DNA of 64,000 nucleotides, taken from positions 1-64,000 of the forward strand of contig SVBD01000003.1 in NCBI GenBank assembly GCA_015059045.1, read 5' to 3'. The notes beneath the pieces were generated by a model. That model ran no database searches and was not told where the DNA came from. It saw only the letters and a list, made by a program, of their open reading frames with translations. Positions within the stretch are counted from its first letter, which is position 1. Each line of letters opens with the position of its first letter. Position numbers and translations under genes: made by a program. This DNA is from Erysipelotrichaceae bacterium. Its GTDB lineage: Bacteria > Bacillota_I > Bacilli_A > RFN20 > CAG-449. Positions 16,743-25,692 of the stretch are shown here, one piece after another.

Positions 16743-17650
16743 TTGAAGTTTTAAAAGATTATTTGGAGTATTTGGAAATTCAAAAACATTACTCTTTTCA
16801 TACTATTGATAACTATAAACGGGATATTGAAAAATTCTTACTTTTTATGAATGATCAAGGTTTTTCTTTAGGCGAAGTAAATCAAACGTTAATTCGTAAT
16901 TTTTTGATGTGTGAAAAAAGAAAAGGAGTATCTTCTAGAAGTAATGAAAGAAGACTAATTGCTTGTAGAAAGTTTTTTGATTATTTAGTTAAATATCAAT
17001 ATTTAAACGCGAATCCATTTACTTTAATAAAAGCCCCTAAAGTAAGTAAGTTACCACCTCAAGTTTTATATGAACAAGAATTAATAAAGATTCTAGATTA
17101 CAATAAGTCTAGAGATGATTTTTTAGCAAAAAGAGATCAGGCAATCTTAGAATTACTTTATGCTTCAGGTCTTCGTGTTAGCGAACTTATTTCAATAACT
17201 CTACAAGATATCTCACCAAGACAAAGAATTATTAAAATCACAGGTAAGGGGAATAAGCAAAGAATGGTTCCATATTCTTTTAGAGCGCAAAATGCACTAA
17301 ATGATTATATTAATGATTGTAGAAGTAAAATCATTGAGAAAAATATGATTGAACAACCAACAAATCGTTTGTTTATTAACGCTAAAGGTGAGCCGTTAAC
17401 TTCTAGAGGTGTTGAATATGTATTATCAAAGATTGATGAAAAAGCAGGAACGAATTTAAAACTTCATCCGCATACTTTAAGACATACTTTTGCAACGCAT
17501 CTCTTAGATAATGGTGCAGACTTAAGAACAATTCAAGAATTGTTAGGTCATAAAAGTTTAAATACAACCCAAGTTTATACTCACGTATCGACTAAAAGAA
17601 TGGTTGAAGAATACAATAAAGTTTTCCCTAGAGCTAAGAAAGGTGATTAA
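16739..17650 (+). CDS. xerC: Tyrosine recombinase XerC
   Basis: Site-specific recombinase that resolves chromosome dimers at dif. The 303-residue protein has a SAM-like N-terminal core-binding domain and the catalytic set Arg146 (ASGLRVSEL), Lys170 (TGKGNKQR), His245 and Arg248 (HPHTLRHTFATHLL), His271 (LLGHKSL) and Tyr280 (TQVYTHV). Assignment to XerC rather than to an integrase rests on the trmFO-xerC order shared with Bacillus. The start overlaps the trmFO stop (ATGA). An Arg encoded by CGG in NYKRDI fits the standard code. Confidence 0.93.
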   Translation: MIEVLKDYLEYLEIQKHYSFHTIDNYKRDIEKFLLFMNDQGFSLGEVNQTLIRNFLMCEKRKGVSSRSNERRLIACRKFFDYLVKYQYLNANPFTLIKAPKVSKLPPQVLYEQELIKILDYNKSRDDFLAKRDQAILELLYASGLRVSELISITLQDISPRQRIIKITGKGNKQRMVPYSFRAQNALNDYINDCRSKIIEKNMIEQPTNRLFINAKGEPLTSRGVEYVLSKIDEKAGTNLKLHPHTLRHTFATHLLDNGADLRTIQELLGHKSLNTTQVYTHVSTKRMVEEYNKVFPRAKKGD

Positions 17651-17686
17651 TATTTAATATTAATTGGTAAGTTTATTAAAATTATC

Positions 17687-17715
17687 TTGCCAAGATTATG
17701 TAGAAATGATATTAT
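17687..17715 (+). promoter_or_regulatory. Promoter of rpsB-tsf
   Basis: TTGCCA (17687-17692), 17-bp spacer and an extended -10, TGA-TATTAT (17707-17715). Transcription would start near 17722, so the RNA would begin with the leader hairpin. Confidence 0.7.
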
Positions 17716-17722
17716 TAATTGG

Positions 17723-17813
17723 CTCTATAGAATATAGAGACTACACACTTTGTGAATTCATCGTCCTCGTCTAACTAGCCAAGGGGCAAAAAAAGTTAGG
17801 GATGATGTTCGAA
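17723..17813 (+). ncRNA. Structured 5' leader of rpsB, candidate S2 autoregulatory element
   Basis: Two independent helices can be drawn. The first is a perfect 7-bp hairpin, CTCTATA (17723-17729) with TATAGAG (17733-17739) and a GAA loop. The second is a nested structure: CATCGTCC (17759-17766) with GGATGATG (17800-17807, one G-U), CTAAC (17771-17775) with GTTAG (17795-17799), and GCC (17778-17780) with GGC (17785-17787) around AAGG. Two purine-rich ribosome-binding-like sites follow (17815-17823 and 17835-17842). Ribosomal protein leaders are common in Bacilli; I do not recognise this one as a named family. Confidence 0.6.
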
Positions 17814-17850
17814 GCAAAGGAGGAAAAAACGAAAAGAGGAGGCTCAAAAA

Positions 17851-18960
17851 ATGAGTGAAGAAAAGGTAGTTGTCGAAGCACAAGAAGAAGTTGTCGACAC
17901 AGTTATGGAAACAGTCATCCATGATGAAAACGAACCAATCGTTTCAACAAAAAGACTATTAGAAGCAGGATGTCACTTTGGACATCAAACACGTAGATGG
18001 AACCCAAGAATGGCTCAATACATCTATGGTTCAAGAAATGGAATCTACATTCTTGATTTAGTAAAAACTGCTCAAAAATTACAAGAAGCTTATCAAGCTT
18101 TAAAGAAAATTGTTTTAAATGGTGGCAAAGTATTATTCGTTGGTACTAAAAAACAATGTCAAGAAATCGTTCAAGAAGAAGCATTACGTTCAGGTTCTTT
18201 CTACGTTTCAACACGTTGGTTAGGTGGAACATTAACAAACTTCAGAACAATCCAAAAAAGAATTAAATACTTAAACAGCTTAGAAGTCATGGAAGAAGAT
18301 GGAACATTCGATTCTATGCCTAAAAAAGAAGTTGTAATGTTAAGAAAAGAAAAAGAAAAATTATTAAAGAACTTAGATGGCATTAAAGCTATGAGAAAAG
18401 TTCCTAATGCAGTATTCGTTGTTGATCCAAAATTAGAACACAACGCTGTTGCAGAAGCTCACAAATTACACATTCCAGTATTTGGTATCTGTGATACAAA
18501 CTCTGATCCAACAGAAGTTGACTTCCCAATTCCATCAAACGACGATGCAGTAAAAGCAGTTAAATTAATCGTTGGCTTATTAGCAGACGCAGTTGTTGAA
18601 GCTAAAGGTGGACAAACAGTTGTTGCTTATGGCGTTCAACCAGATGAAGAAGTTTCAATGATCGATGCTTTAAATTCATTTGACAAAGCAGAAGAATTAA
18701 AACAAATTCGTCAAAAAGCTAGAGAAGATATGTTAGCTAGCAAAAGAAAAGATGGCCACAGACCTTCAAGAAAACCAAACTTCAAACACGAAGCAAAACC
18801 AGAAGTAAAACCAGAAGTTAAAGCTGAAGAAAAACCAGCTGAAGCTCCACAAGCAGAAGCTCCACAAGCAGAAGCTCCAGTAGCAGAAGCAAAACCAGCA
18901 AGAAAACCAAGAAAAACTACTAAGAAAGCTGAAGAAGCTCCAGTAGAAAACAAGGAGTAA
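17851..18960 (+). CDS. rpsB: 30S ribosomal protein S2
   Basis: Small-subunit protein; the core from about residue 31 ([23 protein letters not shown]) through [24 protein letters not shown] is typical S2. At 369 aa it is far longer than the usual 230-260. There is an acidic N-terminal extension of about 28 residues and a C-terminal tail of over 100 residues. The tail is rich in Lys, Ala, Pro and Glu and includes a repeated QAEAP motif. The start ATG 17851 has AGAGGAGG (17835-17842). The tsf ribosome-binding site lies in the last codons. Confidence 0.95.
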   Translation: MSEEKVVVEAQEEVVDTVMETVIHDENEPIVSTKRLLEAGCHFGHQTRRWNPRMAQYIYGSRNGIYILDLVKTAQKLQEAYQALKKIVLNGGKVLFVGTKKQCQEIVQEEALRSGSFYVSTRWLGGTLTNFRTIQKRIKYLNSLEVMEEDGTFDSMPKKEVVMLRKEKEKLLKNLDGIKAMRKVPNAVFVVDPKLEHNAVAEAHKLHIPVFGICDTNSDPTEVDFPIPSNDDAVKAVKLIVGLLADAVVEAKGGQTVVAYGVQPDEEVSMIDALNSFDKAEELKQIRQKAREDMLASKRKDGHRPSRKPNFKHEAKPEVKPEVKAEEKPAEAPQAEAPQAEAPVAEAKPARKPRKTTKKAEEAPVENKE

Positions 18961-18965
18961 TATTT

Positions 18966-19838
18966 ATGGCATCAAACATTATCGAATTAATTAAAGTCTT
19001 AAGAGAACGTACCGGTGCTGGTATGATGGACTGTAAAGCTGCTTTATTAGCTAATGACCTAGATGTTGAAAAATCATGTGAATGGTTAAGAGAAAAAGGT
19101 ATTGCTAAAGCTGCTAAAAAAGCATCTCGTATTGCTGCTGAAGGTTTAACATATGTAGTAGCAAGAGGTAACGATGCAGTTATTTTAGAAGTTAACTCAG
19201 AAACAGACTTCGTTGCTAAATCAGATGACTTCAAAAAATTAGTTTGTGAAGTTGCTGAATTATTATTAGATAAGAAACCAGCTTGCATTAACTGCGCTAA
19301 AGAATTAACAGCTGAATTATTTACAAATGCAACTGTTAAAATTGGTGAAAAATTAGACTTCAGAAGATTTGAAGTTGTTACAAAAACAGACGCTCAATCA
19401 TTTGGCGCTTACATCCATATGGGTGGAAAAATCTCAGTTCTTGCATTAGTTGAAGGAAAAGATGATGAAGTTGCAAAAGGCTTAGCAATGCATATTGCTG
19501 CTAACAACCCAACTTATATCTCAAAAGAAAACATTCCAGCTGAAACAGTTGAACACGAAAAGAAAATCCAATTAGAAGCAGCTAAAAATGATCCAAAACT
19601 AATGAATCAACCAGAAGAAAGATTAGTTAAAATCATCGAAGGTAAAGTTAACAAAACATTCTCAGAAGTAGTATTACTTTCTCAAGAATACTTATTAGAT
19701 CCAAGCAAAAAAGTTGAACAACTATTAAAAGAAAAATCATTATCAGTTAATAGTTTCGTTCGTTATGCTGTTGGTGAAGGTATCGCAAAACGCGAAGAAA
19801 ACTTTGCTGAAGAAGTTGCAAAACAAACACAACAATAA
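18966..19838 (+). CDS. tsf: Translation elongation factor Ts
   Basis: Nucleotide-exchange factor for EF-Tu. The N-terminal UBA-like segment VLRERTGAGMMDCKAALLANDLDVEKSCEWLREKG is the family signature, with ILEVNSETDFVAKSDDF in the core, the Asp-Phe interface with EF-Tu. Length 290 aa is normal. It is co-transcribed with rpsB (5-bp gap) and followed by a terminator. Confidence 0.97.
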   Translation: MASNIIELIKVLRERTGAGMMDCKAALLANDLDVEKSCEWLREKGIAKAAKKASRIAAEGLTYVVARGNDAVILEVNSETDFVAKSDDFKKLVCEVAELLLDKKPACINCAKELTAELFTNATVKIGEKLDFRRFEVVTKTDAQSFGAYIHMGGKISVLALVEGKDDEVAKGLAMHIAANNPTYISKENIPAETVEHEKKIQLEAAKNDPKLMNQPEERLVKIIEGKVNKTFSEVVLLSQEYLLDPSKKVEQLLKEKSLSVNSFVRYAVGEGIAKREENFAEEVAKQTQQ

Positions 19839-19842
19839 TCTT

Positions 19843-19866
19843 AGCACTCTTTTAGAGTGCTTTTTT
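19843..19866 (+). terminator. Terminator between tsf and pyrH
   Basis: Stem AGCACTCT (19843-19850) with AGAGTGCT (19854-19861), 3-nt loop, T run. pyrH follows 20 bp later without a visible promoter, so pyrH-frr expression probably depends on read-through. Confidence 0.85.
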
Positions 19867-19885
19867 GAAAGAGAAAGGAGATTGT

Positions 19886-20608
19886 ATGGCTAAATATAAG
19901 AGAGTTTTAGTTAAGCTTTCAGGTGAAGCTTTAGCTAAAAAAGGACACGATGAAATCTTCGATGCAGTTAACCTTAATAAGGTTGCACTTGCTTTAAAGG
20001 GGATGATTGATGAAGGGGTCCAAATTGCTGTAGTAGTTGGTGGAGGAAACATCTGGAGAGGAAAGTTAGCAGACTCAATTGGTGTTGAAAGATCAACAGC
20101 TGACTACATGGGTATGTTAGGTACAATCATTAATGCTCTTGCAGTTCAATCTGCATTAAATCAAGTAGGTGTAGAAAGTCGCGTAATGTCTGCTATTGAA
20201 GTAAGACAAGTATGTGAACCTTATATCAAATTAAGAGCTATTAGACACTTAGAAAAAGGTAGAGTTGTCATCTTTGGTGGAGGAACAGGAAGCCCTTATT
20301 TCACAACAGATACAACGGCAGCATTAAGAGCAAATGATATTGCTTGTGATGCAATTTTAATGGCAAAAAATGGGGTTGAAGGAGTTTATACTGCTGACCC
20401 AAGAGTTGATGAAAATGCAAAATTTATCGATAAAATTTCATACAAAGAAATGCTAGATATGAATTTACAAGTTATGGATCGTACAGCAATATCACTATGT
20501 ATGGATACTGATATTGAATTAAGAGTATTCAATATGCAAGATACAAACAATTTTAAAAAAGTTGTTCTTGGAGAAAATATTGGAACAACTATTAGAAAGG
20601 ATATCTAA
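19886..20608 (+). CDS. pyrH: UMP kinase
   Basis: Bacterial hexameric UMP kinase of the amino-acid-kinase fold, making UDP. Motifs: VKLSGEALAKK near the N-terminus, VVVGGGNIWRG, ESRVMSAIEV, and FGGGTGSPYFTTDTTAALRA for the UMP site. Length 240 aa. ATG 19886 lies 5 bp behind AAAGGAG (19874-19880); an in-frame TTG at 19865 falls inside the terminator T run. Order rpsB-tsf-pyrH-frr is conserved across bacteria. Confidence 0.96.
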   Translation: MAKYKRVLVKLSGEALAKKGHDEIFDAVNLNKVALALKGMIDEGVQIAVVVGGGNIWRGKLADSIGVERSTADYMGMLGTIINALAVQSALNQVGVESRVMSAIEVRQVCEPYIKLRAIRHLEKGRVVIFGGGTGSPYFTTDTTAALRANDIACDAILMAKNGVEGVYTADPRVDENAKFIDKISYKEMLDMNLQVMDRTAISLCMDTDIELRVFNMQDTNNFKKVVLGENIGTTIRKDI

Positions 20609-20610
20609 AA

Positions 20611-21156
20611 ATGGAAGAAATTATTATTTTAGCTAGAGAATCAATGGATAAAACTATCCAATCAGTTAAATTCAATTTAAATACAATTAGAACAGGTAGA
20701 GCTTCTACTCAATTATTAGACAACATCGAAGTTGATTACTATGGATGTCCAACTCCATTAATTCAAATTGCTTCAGTTTCTATTCCTGAACCACGTCAAT
20801 TATTAATTAAACCATATTCTAAAGAAGATGTTAAATCAGTTGTCGCTGCAATTAATGCTTCTAACTTAGGATTAACTCCAATTAACGATGGAACTTCAAT
20901 TAGACTTAACATTCCACCTCTAACAGAAGAAAGAAGAAGAGAATTAGCTAAGCAAGCTAAAAGATATGGAGAAGATGGAAAAGTTGCAATCAGAAATATT
21001 CGCCGTGAATACATGGATGAATTAAAAAATGATAAAGAACTTCCAGAAGATATGAGAAAGAGATTAGAACAAGAAGTTCAAAAAGTCACTGATGAATTCT
21101 GCAAAAAGATTGATGATATCTGCGTAGAAAAAGAAAAAGAAATCATGACTATCTAA
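20611..21156 (+). CDS. frr: Ribosome recycling factor
   Basis: Splits post-termination ribosomes together with EF-G. The 181-aa protein carries the family segments NLNTIRTGRAS, YYGCPTPLIQIASVSIPEPRQLLIKPY, and VAIRNIRRE. It starts 2 bp after pyrH stops and ends with a strong terminator. In Bacilli uppS and cdsA normally follow; here an unrelated operon intervenes. Confidence 0.96.
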   Translation: MEEIIILARESMDKTIQSVKFNLNTIRTGRASTQLLDNIEVDYYGCPTPLIQIASVSIPEPRQLLIKPYSKEDVKSVVAAINASNLGLTPINDGTSIRLNIPPLTEERRRELAKQAKRYGEDGKVAIRNIRREYMDELKNDKELPEDMRKRLEQEVQKVTDEFCKKIDDICVEKEKEIMTI

Positions 21157-21176
21157 TTGTTAATTTATTATTCGAC

Positions 21177-21205
21177 AAAAACATAGGTTATGCCTATGTT
21201 TTTTT
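21177..21205 (+). terminator. Rho-independent terminator after frr
   Basis: Stem AAAAACATAGG (21177-21187) with CCTATGTTTTT (21193-21203), 5-nt loop, T run. Confidence 0.9.
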
Positions 21206-21233
21206 ATTTTTATATATTATGAAAAATTAAAGA

Positions 21234-21262
21234 TTTACAAATTATGAAAATTAATTTAAAAT
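21234..21262 (+). promoter_or_regulatory. Promoter of the malic enzyme operon
   Basis: TTTACA (21234-21239), 17-bp spacer, TAAAAT (21257-21262), giving a start site near 21269 just ahead of the cre site. Confidence 0.65.
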
Positions 21263-21273
21263 TAAATTAATAA

Positions 21274-21287
21274 TGTAAGCGGTTACA
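21274..21287 (+). promoter_or_regulatory. Catabolite-responsive element (cre), CcpA operator
   Basis: TGTAAGCGGTTACA fits the cre consensus TGWAANCGNTNWCA at all 14 positions. It lies about 5-18 bases downstream of the predicted start site and just before the AAGGAGGG (21289-21296) ribosome-binding site, where CcpA usually represses. CcpA itself is not in the window. Confidence 0.85.
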
Positions 21288-21302
21288 TAAGGAGGGCTTA
21301 TT

Positions 21303-22472
21303 ATGAATGATACATTTGCTGTAAAAAAGCATCGAGAATGGAATGGTAAAGTAGAAGTAGTACCTAAATCACCCGTTTCAACTCTTGAAGAATTATCTGT
21401 TGCTTATACTCCTGGAGTTGCTGAAGCGTGTCTTGCAATTAAGGAAGACATTAATGAAAGTTATAATTTAACAGCTAGAAATAATTTAGTTGCGATTATT
21501 ACAGATGGAACAGCAATCTTAGGATTAGGTAACATTGGTCCAGAAGCTGGTATGCCAGTTATGGAAGGAAAAGCGGCATTATTTAAAGCATATGCTGGAG
21601 TAAATGCTTTTCCAATTTGTATTAGAACAACTGATACAGAAGAAATTATTAAGACAATTAAATATCTAGAACCTACATTTGGTGGAATTAATCTTGAAGA
21701 TATTGCTGCACCTAGATGTTTCGAAATCGAAACAAGATTAAAACAAGAACTTGATATTCCTGTTTTCCATGATGATCAACACGGAACCGCAATTGTTGTT
21801 GGGGCAGCTTTAATTAATGCTTTAAAGATTGTTAAAAAGGATATTAAAGATATTAAAGTATGTATTAATGGCCCAGGAGCAGCAGGAACCGCAATTGGTA
21901 AATATTTGCTAAAAATGGGGGTTAAAGATGTTGTATGGGTCGATGAACATGGCATTGTTGATCGTTATAGAACTTATACAAATAAAAATTTAGAAGAATT
22001 ATCTAAGATTTCAAATGCTGATAATTTAACTGGAAAATTAAAAGACGCCATTAAGGATCGTGATTTATTTGTTGGAGTTTCTGTTGGAAATGTTTTATCT
22101 AAAGAATTAGTAAAAACAATGGCACATGATGCAATCGTATTTGCTTTAGCTAATCCAGTACCTGAAATTTCATATCAAGACGCTAAAGAAGCCGGTGCAA
22201 GAATTGTTGGTACAGGTAGTTCTAAGAATCCTAACCAAATTAATAACGTATTAGTATTCCCAGGAGTATTTAGAGGTGCTTTAGAAGTTAGAGCAAGTGA
22301 TATTAATACTGAAATGATGATTGCAGCTTCTTATGGTATTGCCGCAACAGTAAGTGAAGAAGAATTAAACGAAGAATATATTCTTCCTTATGCATTTAAT
22401 AAGAAGGCACATGAAAATGTTGTTAAATATGTAAAAGAAGCAGCAATTAAAACAAAAGTTAATCGTTTATAG
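21303..22472 (+). CDS. Malic enzyme (malate to pyruvate, NAD(P)-dependent)
   Basis: Oxidative decarboxylation of malate to pyruvate and CO2. The 389-aa length is that of the short bacterial type (as B. subtilis YtsJ). Motifs: AYTPGVAEACLAI, NIGPEAGMPVMEGKAALF, DDQHGTAIVVGAAL, nucleotide-binding INGPGAAGTAIGKYLL, and ANPVPE. The sequence does not settle NAD versus NADP. It is the first gene of an operon under a cre site. The following surface-protein gene starts 14 bp after the stop, so the whole cluster to 28935 may be catabolite-controlled. Confidence 0.93.
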   Translation: MNDTFAVKKHREWNGKVEVVPKSPVSTLEELSVAYTPGVAEACLAIKEDINESYNLTARNNLVAIITDGTAILGLGNIGPEAGMPVMEGKAALFKAYAGVNAFPICIRTTDTEEIIKTIKYLEPTFGGINLEDIAAPRCFEIETRLKQELDIPVFHDDQHGTAIVVGAALINALKIVKKDIKDIKVCINGPGAAGTAIGKYLLKMGVKDVVWVDEHGIVDRYRTYTNKNLEELSKISNADNLTGKLKDAIKDRDLFVGVSVGNVLSKELVKTMAHDAIVFALANPVPEISYQDAKEAGARIVGTGSSKNPNQINNVLVFPGVFRGALEVRASDINTEMMIAASYGIAATVSEEELNEEYILPYAFNKKAHENVVKYVKEAAIKTKVNRL

Positions 22473-22485
22473 GAGTAAGAGTATT

Positions 22486-23715
22486 ATGAAAAAAACAAAA
22501 AGAATTATTGCTCTTCCTCTAGCGTTACTTTTGGGTCTTGGAGTTGTTTCTTGTCAAAATAAAAACAATAACAACAATACTGGATACGATGGAAAAGAAT
22601 TTGATATTTCTTTAGCCCAAGATGGTTCGGTTAAGGCATCGATTAAAAAAGTAGCAACTAACTTTGAAATTACAATTGAAGGTAATGGGGAAGTTAAATC
22701 TTACGAAAGAAAAGAATTAGTTCCATGGAATGCAATTAGTAAGAAGATTAGCAAAGTCGAAGTTAAAGAAGGGGTTAAAAATATTGGGGACTACTATTTC
22801 CATACTTCAACTCTTGAATCATATTATTTGCCTAGTAGCATAACAAAAGTAGAAAAAAATAGTTTCAATACTGGCGCAGAAGTATTTGCTTATTCAACAT
22901 CTGTTGAGGGAACTAATTTAGATTATAATCTATATCAATATAGTGAAACAAAGCCTATAGTTGAAGATAAATACTGGAGAGAAATTGGTGAATCTTCAGT
23001 TGTATGGAAAAGTCATAAATTATTGTTTATTGGAAACAGCTTTACATTCTTCCCAAGCGATGTATTTAGTGTAGAAAACCCAGGTGTTTGCTCATTATTT
23101 AGCGAAATTGGCAAAAGTTTAAATATTGATTTAGAAGTAGATTTCGTTGTAAAAGGGGCACATACATTAAAGAAATTTGCAAACGCTAGCGATGAAATGG
23201 GTAAAATCGTCGATGAAAAATTAAAGAGTGCATCTGATTATGATTATGTTATCTTACAAGAACATTCAACTACACCGGTAAATGATTATAATTCATTCAA
23301 TTCTGGGGTTTCATCTTTAGTAAGTAAAATTGAAAGTACTCAAAGTAATTGCGAAGTTTACTTATATTCTACATGGGGATTCCCTTCAGGAGTTAGTGAA
23401 GGAAGTATCTTCTCAAGTGTAAGCGTAATGGAAGGATTACTTCGTGATAAATATCATGCTTGTGCAGAAGAAAACGGGTTGAAAGTTAGTGATGTTGGTG
23501 AAGCATTTACTTACGTATATGAAAATCATACAAACATTAATTTATATGGTTCGGATGATAAACACCAAGCTTATACAGGAGCTTACCTATCTGCATGTAC
23601 ACATATGGCAACCATTCTTGGTGTCGATGTAAGAGAATCTAAATATTACGGTAACTTAGACGAAGCTACCGCGAATATATTACAAGATGTAGCTTACGAT
23701 ATATCTTTTAATTAA
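22486..23715 (+). CDS. Lipoprotein with SGNH-hydrolase-like domain (DUF4886 type)
   Basis: A secreted lipoprotein of 409 aa: signal peptide, lipobox GVVSC with Cys23, then an Asn-rich linker. Residues about 75-140 look like a short BspA-type leucine-rich segment (KISKVEVKEGVKNIGDYYF). From about 178 the C-terminal domain shows LLFIGNSFTFFP with putative nucleophile Ser185, VILQEHST, and DDKHQAYTGAYL with a C-terminal Asp-x-His pair (Asp358, His360). This is the order of SGNH/GDSL esterases, and the FIGNSFT form is typical of DUF4886. The substrate is unknown, probably a surface glycan ester. Confidence 0.75.
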   Translation: MKKTKRIIALPLALLLGLGVVSCQNKNNNNNTGYDGKEFDISLAQDGSVKASIKKVATNFEITIEGNGEVKSYERKELVPWNAISKKISKVEVKEGVKNIGDYYFHTSTLESYYLPSSITKVEKNSFNTGAEVFAYSTSVEGTNLDYNLYQYSETKPIVEDKYWREIGESSVVWKSHKLLFIGNSFTFFPSDVFSVENPGVCSLFSEIGKSLNIDLEVDFVVKGAHTLKKFANASDEMGKIVDEKLKSASDYDYVILQEHSTTPVNDYNSFNSGVSSLVSKIESTQSNCEVYLYSTWGFPSGVSEGSIFSSVSVMEGLLRDKYHACAEENGLKVSDVGEAFTYVYENHTNINLYGSDDKHQAYTGAYLSACTHMATILGVDVRESKYYGNLDEATANILQDVAYDISFN

Positions 23716-23755
23716 AAAATAAATGCAAGAATATCTAAAGAAAGGAGAAATAGAT

Positions 23756-25675
23756 ATGAAGAAATTACATTTATTAATGGTATTAGGTGTTTCTTTATTA
23801 GCGTTATCTGCTTGTGGTAATGGCAATAATGATCCAACTAGTAACCAACCTTCTTCACAAGTAGTAACAAAACACACTGTACAATTCTACGTTGAAGAAG
23901 ACCTCTACAAAACATTAAAAGTAGAGAACAACACATCCATTGGGGCTGACAAAGTTGAAGACCCATTAAAGGATGGATTCACATTTGTATCTTGGGTTGA
24001 CGAAGATAATAAAGCAGTTGACTTAGATACTTATGTAGTTACAGATGCATTGAAATTATATGCAACATTTGAAGAAGTAGTCACAGATGATACTTTAGTT
24101 GTCGATGGTACAAAAGAAGCAGGCGTTGATTACTATCTAGTAGTTGGTTGGTGGGAAACAACAGCACTTAATGATGATGGTACACCAAAAATTACTAGTT
24201 CCTTAACTGTTGATTCAGTTAGATTATTCTATTCAAACTTAAATATGTACTTAAAAGCATATGGTGCAACTGATGCTCAATTAGATTTAGTACAATTTAG
24301 AAATTACTCAACTGCAACCGTTGCAGAAATGGGTGAAAAAATTAATACAGATGGCGATGTTGATTTAGTAATTGGTGTTGGTAACAACATTAACTCAACT
24401 GCTGGAGTAAGCTTATTTGAAGGCAATGATGGAAAACAAACAGCAAAAATGGGTTCTCAATTATTAAGTAGATATGTTGCTTTACCAGAACATACAGAAA
24501 TGAATTCAGTAGCTATTTCAATTTTCGATTGGATTAAAACTGAAGTAGGTCAAGCTTCTTTCTCAAGAGCATTACAAGCATCAGAAATTACTGTTGCTCC
24601 TGAAAGAACAGATGATGTCAACGTAAAAGTTACTATCCATGGTGATGGAGAAGAAACTAAAGTTACACAAATGGCATTAAAATCAGATGCAATTGAACTT
24701 CCAACAATTACAGTTGGTGAAGGTAAAAAATTCTTAGGTTATGCAACAACTAAAGATGCAACTGTTGCAGAAATCGAATTAGGTTTAGGCGTAGCATTAA
24801 CTTATGAACACATTGAAGCATTATTAAATGGCGCTACAGAAATCGAATTATATCCAGTTATTATTACTGAAGAAATCAATACAAATTATGATTTAGTAGT
24901 TTATGTTCACGTAGTTTCTTCAAGTAATATTAATGAAGCAGAAGTTAACTTATTTAAAGATCGTTTCGAAGCTACATTAACTGAAGAAAAAAATATTAAT
25001 TATGTTTTAATTACAGAAGGTAAAGCTGATGCTTTTACAGCAAAAGTAAATGAAGACTTAGCTGCCGGAGAAACAATCGATGTAATTATCGGTGGTAATA
25101 AATCTACTAATAAATTCTCAGCAATTGATGAAACATATGTAAATGCTAGCTGTGCACAATATCACTTTGCAGATAGCAGTAGAAAAATCGTTGTCTTAAA
25201 TTCATGCGCTTCAACTCACGCTGAATTAGCAAAACAATTCTATACATTTATGACAACAGCAGCTCCAAAATTAGAATTATCAGTAGCTTACTGGCATAAA
25301 GATTATTCTTGGGTAACTGAAGCAGAAATTACTTCAATTAATGCAGGTGTTACTTCTTATGTAAATACACTATTTGCTGTTGAAGATGCTTATGCAACAT
25401 ACAACTTAGAAATCGAATTCTTCGTTTGTGAAAATACAAAAGTAGGACCTTTATCAGAAGAAACTAAAGCATTAAACGATGGTAAGGGTGTTGGCTTAAT
25501 CGTTGGTACAGGCGGAAATGCAACAGACGCTGCTAATATGGGTTCAGATATTATTGAACAAAAAGATTGTCCAACTTCTTTAGTAGCAGCAGGTAGAAAA
25601 GTTTCTTTATGTAATGATAATTCTATCTATACAGCACTTTATAATAATTATTTTGCTGAAGCTGCAGCTGCATAA
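23756..25675 (+). CDS. Lipoprotein with InlB-type repeat and three copies of an unrecognised binding-protein-like domain
   Basis: The 639-aa protein starts at ATG 23756 (AGGAG at 23741-23745) and has lipobox LSAC with Cys20. It continues with an InlB/Listeria-Bacteroides-type repeat (about 35-105). Three diverged copies of one domain follow, each starting with a hydrophobic strand (YYLVVGWW, YDLVVYVHV, YNLEIEFFV). Each continues with an acidic-turn motif (GDVDLVIGVGNN, TIDVIIGGN, GVGLIVGTGGN) and ends with an Arg-x-Val/Leu strand and a helix. The pattern resembles the second lobe of ABC solute-binding proteins, but I do not recognise the family. The next gene carries a fourth copy. Confidence 0.7.
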   Translation: MKKLHLLMVLGVSLLALSACGNGNNDPTSNQPSSQVVTKHTVQFYVEEDLYKTLKVENNTSIGADKVEDPLKDGFTFVSWVDEDNKAVDLDTYVVTDALKLYATFEEVVTDDTLVVDGTKEAGVDYYLVVGWWETTALNDDGTPKITSSLTVDSVRLFYSNLNMYLKAYGATDAQLDLVQFRNYSTATVAEMGEKINTDGDVDLVIGVGNNINSTAGVSLFEGNDGKQTAKMGSQLLSRYVALPEHTEMNSVAISIFDWIKTEVGQASFSRALQASEITVAPERTDDVNVKVTIHGDGEETKVTQMALKSDAIELPTITVGEGKKFLGYATTKDATVAEIELGLGVALTYEHIEALLNGATEIELYPVIITEEINTNYDLVVYVHVVSSSNINEAEVNLFKDRFEATLTEEKNINYVLITEGKADAFTAKVNEDLAAGETIDVIIGGNKSTNKFSAIDETYVNASCAQYHFADSSRKIVVLNSCASTHAELAKQFYTFMTTAAPKLELSVAYWHKDYSWVTEAEITSINAGVTSYVNTLFAVEDAYATYNLEIEFFVCENTKVGPLSEETKALNDGKGVGLIVGTGGNATDAANMGSDIIEQKDCPTSLVAAGRKVSLCNDNSIYTALYNNYFAEAAAA

Positions 25676-25692
25676 TTATTAGGAGGCGGTAT

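Noticed and set aside
16739..17650. Integrase of a mobile element
   Set aside because: Position directly after trmFO and overlap with it match the housekeeping XerC; no attachment sites or phage genes around it.
18711..18953. Minus-strand open frame of 80 codons in the 3' part of rpsB
   Set aside because: It is antisense to the low-complexity S2 tail, its composition simply mirrors the repeats, and it has no translation signals.
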